Source of the DNA: Warburgia ugandensis | Lineage: Eukaryota; Streptophyta; Magnoliopsida; Canellales; Canellaceae | NCBI GenBank assembly: GCA_035236585.1 | Contig: CP141130.1 | Coordinates: 32,623,501-32,687,500 of the forward strand | Length of the DNA stretch: 64,000 nucleotides | Direction: 5' to 3' | In this document: positions 22,304 through 32,359 of the stretch, one piece after another | How the letters are laid out: the number at the start of each line of letters is the position of its first letter | Numbering within the stretch: position 1 is the first letter of the stretch | Notes under the pieces: model-generated | What the model was told of the DNA's origin: nothing | What the model saw: the letters and a program-made list of their open reading frames with translations, nothing else | The model's database searches: none | Program-made: the position numbers and the translations under genes

Positions 22304-25300
22304 AGGGACTTTGCATTTGTACAAATGTACATATTTCAATAATTTAAGAAGGCTAGCCAATGCGCCGAAATTTTGCCCTGGTATCCTTGATACAGTGAAC
22401 CGCGTTAGAGAATGACCTCCAGTAAGCTTTTTTATCACCATAATGGCTCTAATGAGTACAATAATACCAGCCAGGTTCCACGGCTAAATCCACCACAACC
22501 TTGGTGCAGTTGAGAAATGCAGGAGACCGGAGTTAGGGTTTTAGGATCGACTATTAATAGATCATAATGCCAGTCGGCTAAGTAGGATACAGGATAAAGC
22601 ACTGTTATTTGTTGTGATCAAATAGCTAACATAGCTATAACTGGAGAACAGAGACACGATTCTCTAAGTCGGTACTTTCGGGTGCATGATTACCCACGCA
22701 ATAGAAACTTTTTCTTTTCTTCTATTTTTCCTTTTTTCATTTCTGTGATAAGCATGAGCATTCTGCGATTTGGACCTCAGTTCCATAGAAGGAGATTGGT
22801 TATTCTCTTGGAAATTTGAACTTAACTGAAACTATATTCGAAAACAAAGGTCATTATAGCAAATGGCGTTGGAAATGCCAAACCTTTACGGTCAAAATTT
22901 AATACGACTCAAGATGCAATAAAAGAAGGTATATGAAAATGGTATACAAACTCGCTGCCGTTCCTAATGCCATCCACAATATCATAGCAAGTGGTTGTTT
23001 GTAACACAAGTGGATTTCCATAGACTAGAAGGTAGGCAGATGGCCTTTTGTGATCGATTATTGATGTCCGTTATCTCTGTATTTAGTCAAAAGTGTATTT
23101 TTCTTATTGTATTGTATTACTTATCTATGTATACAGATTCAAGCTCTCATTATTGATGAAAGAACATTTCCTATAAGTCAAATACTGATAGATCAAAGGG
23201 CCCTCAGCAAAGAGGCCAGATGTGAAGGGGATTGTATTAGCGCTAAATCATCCCAAGCAAGTAGGTAAACTGGCCTCCTTGTATTTAATTTTCTTCTCTT
23301 CTAGATAAACTGAAGTATAGAGAGTCAATAAAACAACTCTTCTGGATCTAAGAAGACCGTGGGAGAGAATTAACCAAAAAAACCGAAGCTCCAACAGACA
23401 GCAGCCTACAGTAGAGGAAATTATCTCGGAGGGTGTTATACAGGAATCAACTTGAAGAGAAGCAAAATACCACCATCAGAGAAAAAAGGATGCTATACGT
23501 GTAGCACACTCAATCCTCAGCCATGGTAGATGTCCGTCTTCAACCCATGAAATTCCCAACTCATTTTCCCAACTTAGACCAGCAAACCAACCCCCTAGGT
23601 CCAAATCCCACTTTCCCCCAAGTTCCCATCTTTACAATTCAAACAATAGATAGAAAACAGCCAGTTGACAAATAGAACAACATAAGAAAGTAAGGAGAGC
23701 AAGTAAGATTTCATTGATCATGTCAGATCAATTAACCTCTACTGCTGGAGAAACTTCACAAAATCAAGTTAGCCAATCATCATTATGCTCTGATTTGGGA
23801 AAAAAAAGAGTCTAGACTAAAAGCAAAAAATTTCCTAAAGACTATATGGAGAAGATAGCAAGTAAACTTTTGTAGGTTTCTTGTGTTAAGCAGAAGAGGC
23901 TTCAATTTGATGCCACTAACAGTAGCAGCAGAATTAAAGATGGAGAAGTGCAATACCAGTGCTCGACTGGAAAGGAACAAGCATCAACAAAGAGTTCATG
24001 TTCTGAAACCCCATAATCAAACAAAAGCAGCCAACTGAAAAAGTTGAAGGCAGAAACAAGGTTTCAAAAAATGTACGTTTCGAGGTAGTATCCCCTCACC
24101 TTTATTTGAGGCTTTTTCATTCCTCTTTCATTATGGTCCACGTCAATCAGAAAAAACAAATTTCCAGTCACACCTGATAGTAGATATTTAGTATTTCTGA
24201 ATTGAAACTTGGAAGTTACATGTTCTTTTAATGAAACACACAAAACTCCTAAAAGAGCAAACCTCTTTCCATTACATAACCCATAGCCAATCTTTCCAAC
24301 ACATACACCCAAAAGTAGTGCTATAGTCTTCAACGTTCAATAGGATGCATTGTTTTCTAGTTTTTGTAGGTTGCACTTCTAATCTAAGTCCTTCTAAAGT
24401 TTCTTTAACATCACCTTAAAATCCTCAAACGTATAAGGCTGGGTCATTCAGGTCCTGCAAGTTAGCAGGACCCCATTGACTATGTTAGCAATGACTAGCT
24501 AAACCATGCTCATCAACAGCATCTTCACTTCTGGGAGAGAAATTTCCATTTTAGCTCCTCTTCACTCCCCTTGTAGTTAATTTGATTGTTTTGAGAGTAA
24601 CAGTACGATGAATTTTTGCATCACTACAACTTATCCATTCACTTGATCATTAATAGATCAGATCCACAGGTTGATTTATATGTGGAGTCTTTGGATTCCA
24701 AGCACTTCTCCTTCTTACTATGGTATGGTTCATATATTTCCAGTCTTATCTGCTAATATCGCTTCACAGATCAAATTGTTCTTTTTCCTCCCACAAATAG
24801 AGCACCTATTTGCTCACAGATGTAGTAAGCTTTACCAGGTAACAACTGCTGCAGGTACAACTGGTTGTCTCCAATCCCTGCGGCACTCAAGCAATGCCCA
24901 AATATTACCTCAAGTAGATGTAAGACAAGTGAACCAATCCTAGTATGGGGTTTAAACTAAGTCAAGGAATTATTCCCACAAAGAAAAAGCATAGAGGGGA
25001 GTTAAGAAGACTATTCTTATTTCCAACTAAATGCTTTGAGGCTTTGGAGTTCTAAGATCCTACGATGGCCTTTATGTGACGGACTGTCACCTATTACAAG
25101 TTTTTTTTTCTTTAAAACTAATCTAATGACCTAAAGAATGTTGTAGAACATCATCTAGGTTATGAAAATCTTCTATATTCTCCCATATTATTACGACAAG
25201 GATCCAAGAAAGTATAGTTCTATAGGATACCACTATTACATGTAACAGCATGGCAGTCACACTTGAGGTCACTTGATTTAACCTGAGTTTGCCCGATCTT

Positions 25301-25481
25301 AGTTTTACCAAAGCTAGCCTGATCTAGCTAGACATTGAGTCCAAAATCTTGTTTTCACCCAATTCAACATGAGCTTGGCTAACTTGAGCTAGCCAAATTA
25401 GCAAGAGATTAGGACGAGCTAGGGATAGTTTGCTTGAGGTAAGACAAGTTTAACTATGTTTAACTAGAATTTTATATAAAT
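22304..25481. other. Unresolved intergenic DNA downstream of bL27
   Basis: Frames at 23783-23980, 24064-24333 and 24671-24943 have no recognisable domain. No tRNA, rRNA or transposon end was identified. Base composition is less extreme than in the LTR blocks, so unannotated exons or a non-coding transcript are possible, but I cannot support one. Confidence 0.4.
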
Positions 25482-25490
25482 ATTTAAATA

Positions 25491-25807
25491 TCAAAATATT
25501 TAAGAATGAAAACATTAGAGAAAACTTAGGGATAGCACCAATAGGTAACAAGATGAGGGAAATTAGACTTAGATGGTTTGGACATGTCAAAGGAGACTAA
25601 AAATAGCACTAGTTAAAAGGAGTGAGGCAATGCCAGTAGAAGGTTCTAAAAGGACAAGGGAAAGGCTTAAAAGAACATGGATAAAAGTGGTGAAAAAAGA
25701 TTTAAAAACTTTGGGACTAAATGAAGCCATGGTACTTAATAGAGAGGAATGGAGGAATAAGACTCATGTAGCCGACCCCTAATTGGTATAAGGTCTTGAT
25801 GATGATG
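25491..25807 (+). mobile_element. RTE-type LINE, copy 3, 5'-truncated
   Basis: Only the last 0.3 kb remains. It encodes the RTE polyprotein end (RLKRTWIKVVKKDLKTLGL, then NREEWRNKTHVADP at 25573-25782) and finishes in a (GAT)n tail at 25796-25807. Perfect 9-bp ATTTAAATA duplications flank it (25482-25490 and 25808-25816). Severe 5' truncation with a target duplication is normal for target-primed insertion. It lies in the opposite orientation to copies 1 and 2. Confidence 0.87.
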
Positions 25808-25893
25808 ATTTAAATAGAAAAATAATCTACATATAGGCCCAATTTTCATGAAATCTATGTGGGCCTAAAGTAATAGATTCAGATAAGAACATG

Positions 25894-26088
25894 TTTGTGG
25901 GCTTGTATTGAATGCTATGAAACATATTTATAGGTCCTCCATGCAAACTATGAGGCATATTTGTGGGTTCCTCCTGGCATACTATGAAGCGATTTGGTGG
26001 TCTCTTGCTCACTATTGAACCTATTTGTGGGCTCACCATGCATGCTATGAAGCCTTTTTGTGGGCCTTCCATAACTTTATTTTGAAAA
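25894..26088. repeat. 33-bp minisatellite, about six units
   Basis: TTTGTGGG-type unit starts occur at 25894, 25927, 25960, 25993, 26024 and 26057, giving spacings of 33, 33, 33, 31 and 33. Units contain a CATGCNNNCTATGAAGC-type core. A short minus-strand frame through it is repetitive and not a gene. It begins about 80 bases from RTE copy 3 and passes into the next array. Confidence 0.8.
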
Positions 26089-26109
26089 TGAGTATGGACA
26101 GCTTTTAGA

Positions 26110-26910
26110 TTCCACCATGTAAATAGCTTTTTATTTGAAATTTTTGTGGCTTAGCTTCTAGGCCTTATCATGTAAATAGCTTGGGTGAATAGCTTCTAGG
26201 GCACATCATGTAAATAGTTTCTTATTTAACAATGCATACATATAGCATTTGAGCTCTCCCAAGTACATAACTTTCATTTGAAAATGGATGTGAATAACTT
26301 CTAGGGCTACCAACTATTTGACTTGTTATACGAAATGGGTCTGGACTGTGGGTAACTTCTAGGGCCAACCATGTAAATAACTCTTTATTTGAAAATGTGT
26401 GTGAATAGCCTCTTATTTGTAAATAACCTCTCTTATTTGAAATAGGTGGGTATAGCTTCTCGGGTAACCATGTAAATAGGATCTTATTTGAAAACATGTG
26501 TGAAAATGGATAGTTTCTAAGGCCCATCATATAAATAGCTTCTTATTTGAAATTAGGTAGGGATAGCTTCTAAGCTCATTGTGTAAATAACTTCTTTTTT
26601 GAAATAGGTGGAGATAGCTTCAACAGCCCACCATGTAAATGGCTTCTTAATCGAAATTATGTGTGAAAATAGATAACTTCTAGGCCCCATCATGTAAATA
26701 GCTTCTTATTTGAAAACGTGTGTGAAAATATATAGCTTCTAAGACCCACCATGTAACTAACTTCTTATTTGAAAAAGGTAGGGATAGCTTCTAAGGCCCA
26801 TGATCTAAATATCTTCTCATTTGAAAGTGGGAGTAGATAGCTTCTAGAGCCAACCTTGCAAATAGATTTTTCTTGAAAATGGGTGTGAATATCAATTTCT
26901 AATGCCCAAT
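26110..26910. repeat. Minisatellite with 51- and 59-bp units, about fifteen units
   Basis: The core CATGTAAATAGCTTCTTATTT recurs (here as CATGTAAATA followed by GCTTCTTATTTGA variants) at about 26116, 26169, 26207, 26261, 26311, 26370, 26419, 26469, 26528, 26580, 26632, 26691, 26750, 26801 and 26855. Most spacings are 49-54 or 59, so two unit forms are mixed. The longer form has an extra TGTGTGAAAAT-type segment. Frames crossing it are low-complexity. I see no gene function. Confidence 0.82.
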
Positions 26911-27575
26911 CCCCATTTTCTCAAACTCCTGCAAACTTGGTGAAATACAACTCCCCCCTTGTTTTTCCTCTAAGCAAAAGATAGCCTTCAATTTACCCTA
27001 GCAACAAACTCAAACCTAAAATCAGCCTAGCTCGAGATGGAATCCACTAACAATGAGCTAGGCTAAGTTTTGTGAACTCTCGCTAACTCAAGTATAACTA
27101 CCAATGAATTTGCAAGAGCTAGGCTGATGATGGGAAAATCAGTCAAACTCGATTTAGATCAGCCTAGCTCTAGTGAAAATGAGATTGACTAACACCATGT
27201 AAGATACTCAATACTTTTGGAGTCCTCTGAGCATTTCCATTTTTTTAAGCTTCTCTAGATTGTTCTAACAAGCTCTTTACTCGACCAAGCATGTATAGAG
27301 CCTCTAATCAACTTGGCTTATGAAAGGAGCACAAGTGAATGTAACTCTAACCCATAACATTAGGATCTACACCATTTGATTGAAAATGCAATAATTGCAG
27401 TAACCAAATAATGATAACAACCTCTTCTGGACATGCACCTAATCTCAAAACTTCAGCCAAGCAAACAATGAAGACAACAGGTATGTTAAACAGTCATTCC
27501 ACTAGAGCATTCCTCTATCAGCCAAAAACTTAATGAAATTGATGTTTGTGTCGTCAAGTGAAAACATTGATCTCC

Positions 27576-27581
27576 TTTATT
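27576..27581 (-). promoter_or_regulatory. Candidate poly(A) signal for the bL27 gene
   Basis: AATAAA on the minus strand lies 310 bases after the stop codon. Plant poly(A) signals are weakly conserved, so a nearer non-canonical site is equally possible. Confidence 0.3.
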
Positions 27582-27890
27582 TTAAACTTCTCTATTCACA
27601 GGTTGACTGCTTACTGAGAAAATCCAGTGGAGATGTTTAACTGAATGATAGGATTGTCAAAACCTGAACAATGAAGTTAATATATCAGTTCATAAAAGAT
27701 TACTTCACAAGAACTTGCAAAGTTTAAGTGGTTGAAAGATAATTAAAAAAAGACTTAAGGGAAAAAAAGAATTGCAAAGAAATACATTTACAAATGTTAT
27801 AACTTTGCATTCACTGATTTACAAGCTGGCAAAAGTAACATTGAAGAAAGGAATAGTACCTCTGACATTAAAATTTGTTAAAACAATCAA

Positions 27891-29170
27891 TCAGCACACT
27901 GGATTCTCTTCAGCAATTTCGTCAGCTGAAGCCAATACCAATTCGGGAGGAACAAAAGCTTCCTTTTTTGCTTTTCGGCATTCACGTTGGAGCCTAAAGT
28001 ACTCTGTCTTCCTAGCCCTGTAACTGTTTGGGTTCTCAGGTTGTTTCATTCGTGGATAAACACTTATCTGTTGTAAGAAATCATAATTTGTCAGCACACA
28101 AATCCATTGTCATGTTAAAGTAGATATATAGTATCCAGATTTTACACTGACCTTTTTCCTGTCTGGTCCATATTTCTCAAATTTGACCAACCCATCAATC
28201 AAGGAGAAGATTGTGTGGTCCTTGCCAATTCCGACATTGTTCCCCGGATGGAACTGCAGTTGTTGTTAAAATTAAGAAGTTGCATTTCCCGATACTCATA
28301 AAATATCAACAAAACAATAGCTTCTGCATATTGTACGTATTCTGATGTAAAATATGGAACGACCCTACTTTATAATTCACAACGTAGGGGCAGAGAAGCA
28401 TATGGTAGACTAACAACAGGTTGATTTAAATGAGCTGAAAAACAAAAATTGTAAAAATAAGATTTTAAAATGGAATTGATACAAAATGATAGACAAACGA
28501 ATCAAACTATGTGCCAATCTATATCAAAATACTCGTGGCAAAAAATGCTCGGGGAGAATAAGAAGAGCCATATAAAGGAGCTGTTTGACGGGGAGGGTCA
28601 CACTCTGTAGATTGACTAATCCATAGATAATGATTTTCTCCACTGCAGTTTGCAGCCTTGAAATTGCTTAAGAATAAACAGCCCAAGGTTTCAGGAATAT
28701 CTAAGCTACGTCATCCATTTGCTAGGGCTGGCAATATAAAGGGATAAGAGCACTATCCATTGATAAGCTAATTCACGGATTGTAAGAAACCCCTCACATT
28801 TGCAAACCCTTGTTCAATTTCCACAGCAATTCAACCTCTAATCAGTAGATTTAGGATTCAAGGAACCGCTCACCTTGGTCCCGCGCTGCCGTACGATGAT
28901 AGCTCCAGGCTTCGCAAGCTGATCGCCGTATATCTTAACCCCAAGCCTCTGCCCTCTCGAATCTCGACCATTCTTCGTGCTTCCAGCTCCTTTCTTGTGC
29001 GCAGACTCTATTGTAAGCGGAAATTTCACTGGAAAAGAAATGCTAACCTTGCTACCAACATTTGCCAGTCCAAAGTCTCCTTTGAAGTAAGGACAAGAAG
29101 AAGAAGAAGTTAATACTGACAGCCCTTTAAAAGCCCCCACCAGGTTGAAGCTCACTGCTGCAGCTGCCAT
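27891..29170 (-). CDS. RPL27: Plastid 50S ribosomal protein bL27 (nuclear gene, three exons)
   Basis: Coding exons are 29170-28874 (99 aa), 28253-28152 (34 aa) and 28067-27891 (58 aa plus TGA), joined in phase 0 through GT-AG introns of 620 and 84 bases; total 191 aa, close to known plant RPL27c. Residues 1-57 are a serine- and alanine-rich chloroplast transit peptide. The mature part begins [15 protein letters not shown], the bacterial L27 N-terminus that reaches toward the peptidyl-transferase centre. Then follow [28 protein letters not shown], exon-2 residues [18 protein letters not shown] and [13 protein letters not shown], and exon-3 ISVYPR and [11 protein letters not shown]. The acidic C-terminal tail is the plant extension. 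Splice sites: CCAAG|GTGAGC, CTGCAG|TTCC, AAAAAG|GTCAGT, ACAG|ATAAG. All key residues are present and no defect is seen, so it should be functional. It is the only intact host gene in the window. Confidence 0.95.
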
Positions 29171-29172
29171 TT

Positions 29173-29303
29173 CTGCAAAACCATATCAAGAGAATCAGCA
29201 AGCGAAAGGCATTACAGTAAGGAAACTGGAAAGATTGCAGAGAAAATGAAAGAGACGAAGGAAGAATTTTGCTTCCTATTTCCTAAGATTTTGTGGGACT
29301 TAC
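29173..29303 (-). other. RPL27: Probable 5'-UTR intron of the bL27 gene
   Basis: On the minus strand a strong donor (GTAAGT at 29303-29298) and a strong acceptor (TTTTGCAG ending at 29173) bracket 131 bases. The acceptor is followed two bases later by the start codon. A leader intron directly before the ATG is common in plant housekeeping genes. Not proven without transcript data. Confidence 0.5.
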
Positions 29304-29354
29304 TGTAAGTAGTTAGGAGACCGCAAGATTGGTACTCCGAACAAGCAGAGGGCG

Positions 29355-29369
29355 ATATAAACCTTATCT
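29355..29369 (-). promoter_or_regulatory. RPL27: TATA box and adjacent GATAAG box of the bL27 gene
   Basis: Minus-strand GATAAGGTTTATAT lies about 190 bases upstream of the ATG. The TTTATAT part is a plausible TATA box placing transcription start near 29325. GATAAG is the I-box motif often seen in light-responsive nuclear genes for plastid proteins. Position fits, function is inferred. Confidence 0.5.
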
Positions 29370-29818
29370 AATGAGTGCCCAGACCCCGGCAGTCCAAAAT
29401 TGGTCCAACCATTTATGGTTTTAGTTGTAGGGTCCACGTTGCTGGAGATCAATCTTATCAAAAAATTTCCTTGGATGATCTTAACTGCCTAATTGGTTAT
29501 AAGATATAAAACCGGTGATTTGAACTCTCAGACCATCATTTTTTTAGTCTAACGATGAGAAATTATGTGATATTCCTGGCGCCACAGCTTGGGCTCTATC
29601 TTCAGCAAGCTATAACTCCAAGTGGCCTCAAATCCGGTGATCCATAACACTCACGATCTTGGCCATGCTTACATGGGCCACTTCCTGGAAAATCTCATCC
29701 ATTGTATGATCTTTCGTGCATTTGACTGGGTCATCTGCATCTAGTACTTTTATAAGTTGAACTTAGCGCTGTCTTGGCAAAGATGCTTTACAAGCTACAA
29801 ACACCAAGAGTCCCAAAA

Positions 29819-30153
29819 GTGTAGATGCTCTCAAGTATCCTATCGGGTACACGCAACCTTTTTTCAATCATGATGATTATATTTTGTAGATTTAAGTCAT
29901 TTATCATATTGAAGTAGCTTAAATTGGGTAGAAATCAAATTTTACAATAAGTGAATGTTTTGAGTCTATGTTTTTTTTGTTCAAAAATTAAGACCATTAA
30001 TTAACTTCTCAAAGAACCAAAATAAGTCGCTAAGATTGTCTAGATGAGATTATTTCTCATGCATTACCAAATTTATGTATGTTGTACATGATGAACGGCT
30101 TAGATCTTCAAAAAAATGATGTAACTCTTTAGAACAGTTAAGAGCATCTACAC
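29819..30153. mobile_element. MITE-like element with 13-bp perfect terminal inverted repeats
   Basis: GTGTAGATGCTCT at 29819-29831 is exactly inverted at 30141-30153. The 335-base interior is AT-rich and non-coding, which fits a miniature inverted-repeat transposon. Flanking bases do not show a clear target duplication, so the superfamily is open. A decayed relative may be present at about 12750-13035. Confidence 0.6.
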
Positions 30154-30280
30154 CTACTAAGACTCATATGAAAATTCTTATTGGTCATAGTGTTTGCTTG
30201 CTTGAAACTTCAACAATTTCTTGCTTTTAGGTTTTGATAATGATATGAACAATTGTGGCATTACTAATTTGAGGAATGCT

Positions 30281-30676
30281 AGGTGGATGGCCCTGAATGG
30301 ACCTTAGCCAAAAGCACTACAAGTTTGCCATAAAAAGGGCTCACATTTGAATGATTTGCAAGCTCATCTCATTGCACTGACTTGGGATGACTAGTAGTTC
30401 AACACGGTTTGTGGATTGGATAATTCTAGTATTTGAAAACTTTACTTTCTATGACAAAAATAGATCGTTAGAAACTTTGTATAAACAACAATCTGAATTC
30501 AACTCCCAAAAATAGGGTCTTTATAGTGCTAAAATAATATAATCATTGCAGCTTTTCGCTTAATAGTCATCCAAAATTGGAGCAATGAGATGAATGAGTT
30601 GATTATCTAAATACAGGCCCCTTTCATGTAAATGTAGGCGCTTTTGACTAAGATCCATTTAGGGCCTTCATCCAAT
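30281..30676. mobile_element. Foldback (MITE-like) element with about 120-bp arms
   Basis: The left arm (30281-30403) and the reverse complement of the right arm (30563-30676) share, in order, GGATG..GGCCCT, AATGGA(C/T)CTTAG(C/T)CAAAAGC, CTCATCTCATTGC and GGATGACTA. A 160-base spacer separates the arms. Transcribed, it would form a long imperfect hairpin of the kind that can feed small-RNA pathways. No coding capacity. Confidence 0.65.
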
Positions 30677-31099
30677 TCAAGTAGTTTTGAATTAGGAAAA
30701 CCAAATAGAAATGCTATCGAACTGAGCTTCCAACTGAGTATGTGCTCCGTCTATCAAAACCCTGCCTTTGTATGATCTAACATTTAGTACATATGAATTA
30801 AAATGCTTTCCATTTGGGAAAACTAGTAGCTAGAAGCATCAAGCAGATATGATTTTTGTAGTTGGCTTAAATTGGGGTCAGTAAAGAAGATTAATGGGTT
30901 AGATAATCCAAAGGTGAGGCCTAGAGGGAGAGGCTATTGAGTCAGTCCCGGAACTCCATCTATGTAGCATTTCTAAAGATAAGAACATTTGGTCATGTTA
31001 ACAAGAAGCTTTTTCTTCTAATAAACTATGAAGATTCCTTGAAATAAATAAACCATAATACAAAAAGATATAACTCTCTAATACTTGGAATGCCAAGAG

Positions 31100-31960
31100 C
31101 ATCCTTAAATAAGGAATGATGCAAAAAAAGAGGTGATTGATCTTTCCAAACCACCAAAAATCTAGTTGCAGGAATTCTAGTAGCTAGATAATTAGCTACT
31201 TCATTACCTTTGTATTAGTGTAAATACTTAAAGTGGCAAAGAATTAGGATGTGGGAGATTGAGATTTTGTACATCTACTGGATCATCCTTTGGCACTCCA
31301 CTTCCAAGATAGTCCAACTTAGTCTTGCTTTTGCATCACTAATATCACCGTTGTCGAGCCCCCACAAATATGAATAGAAGAAACACCAATCTCATCAACC
31401 AATTTTAAGCCAAAATACAATACCATTTCTCCAATCTGGAACCTCACCTGCTATAGCATTATTCTTGATAGACCAAATAGTATGAATGATCAAAACATTA
31501 GCTAAAGTTAGTAAGCACAACAGCCTATGGTGTTTCATTCTTTTTTTAAACCAAAAATTATAAGCATTATGTTGTTCTAAAAGTTATATTCAAGAGTCTC
31601 AAAGGATGATGCAACTTATTCCCAAAGCATTTAGAAACCCTATAGAGAAGACATATGTGCTTAGTAGATTCAACACTAGTTCTAAAGGGGCCAATATTTT
31701 TCATTATCAGGGAGCCCTTGCAAATTATCTCCAGGGGACAACCTCTTCTACATCATTTTCCAAACATGAATCTTTAGTCTTGGTTCAATTTAAGGGGGCG
31801 CACCTCTTTCCACAATCCTTGTTGAGAATAATGAGGAGCAACCATGAATTGATAAGCAAACATAATATATATTGTCCAAGGATGCCAAATGAGCATGTCT
31901 TTTTAGGAGTTTATGAGACTCTACACTCTAAATTTTCCTTTTTATATCTTTAGTAAGACC
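31100..31960 (-). pseudogene. L1-type LINE ORF2 C-terminal remnant (zf-RVT and RNase H-like)
   Basis: Minus-strand translation shows parts of a zf-RVT domain (PLEIICKGSLIMKNIGPF, then VESTKHICLLYRVSKCF, near 31600-31760). After it comes the usual linker ending IHTIWSIKNNAIAGEVPDWRN (here IIHTIWSIKNNAI, near 31440-31480), and an RNase H-like end (HFKYLHxYKGNEVANYLATR, near 31170-31230), where plant L1 elements have HIYREGNEVADYLA. Stops and frameshifts occur throughout. The endonuclease and RT core are absent. This LINE clade is different from the three RTE copies. Confidence 0.65.
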
Positions 31961-32100
31961 CAGGCAATCATCAAGGATGCAATCTCCACTATTAGAGATG
32001 ACACTAGAGACTTTTCTCAATCTTACAAGGGAAGATAAATTAGTAAGCAGAACATACTCCCCCGAGGGTCCAAATTCTATCCAATCATACTATAGACAAA

Positions 32101-32352
32101 TTTTCTCTCACTTTCCAACCAGGATTTAGATTCCTTTAAAGAGAGTATCCTACATTTCAAGATATCATTCCATGCAAAACAACCTCTTAGATTTTTTTAT
32201 TTTATTTTTACATCAAGTAACAACTTACCTAGATTTTCTCTCACTTTCCAACCATCATTTAGATTCCTTTAAAGAGATATCCTATATTTGGAGATATCAT
32301 TCCATGCAAAACAACCTCTTAGATATATATTTTTTACTTCAAGTAACAACTT
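32101..32352. repeat. Local tandem duplication, 133-bp unit
   Basis: TTTTCTCTCACTTTCCAACC begins a unit at 32101 and again at 32234. Both units then carry TTTAGATTCCTTTAAAGAGA, GATATCATTCCATGCAAAAC and TCAAGTAACAACTTA. The second unit is about 14 bases shorter. No function is evident. Confidence 0.8.
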
Positions 32353-32359
32353 AACTTTT

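Noticed and set aside
24671-24943. 90-codon frame as a gene
   Set aside because: No domain, no intron signals that join it to anything, and no homologous pattern recognised; kept as unresolved DNA.
25894-26910. CRISPR array
   Set aside because: Units are contiguous without unique spacers and the window is plant nuclear DNA.
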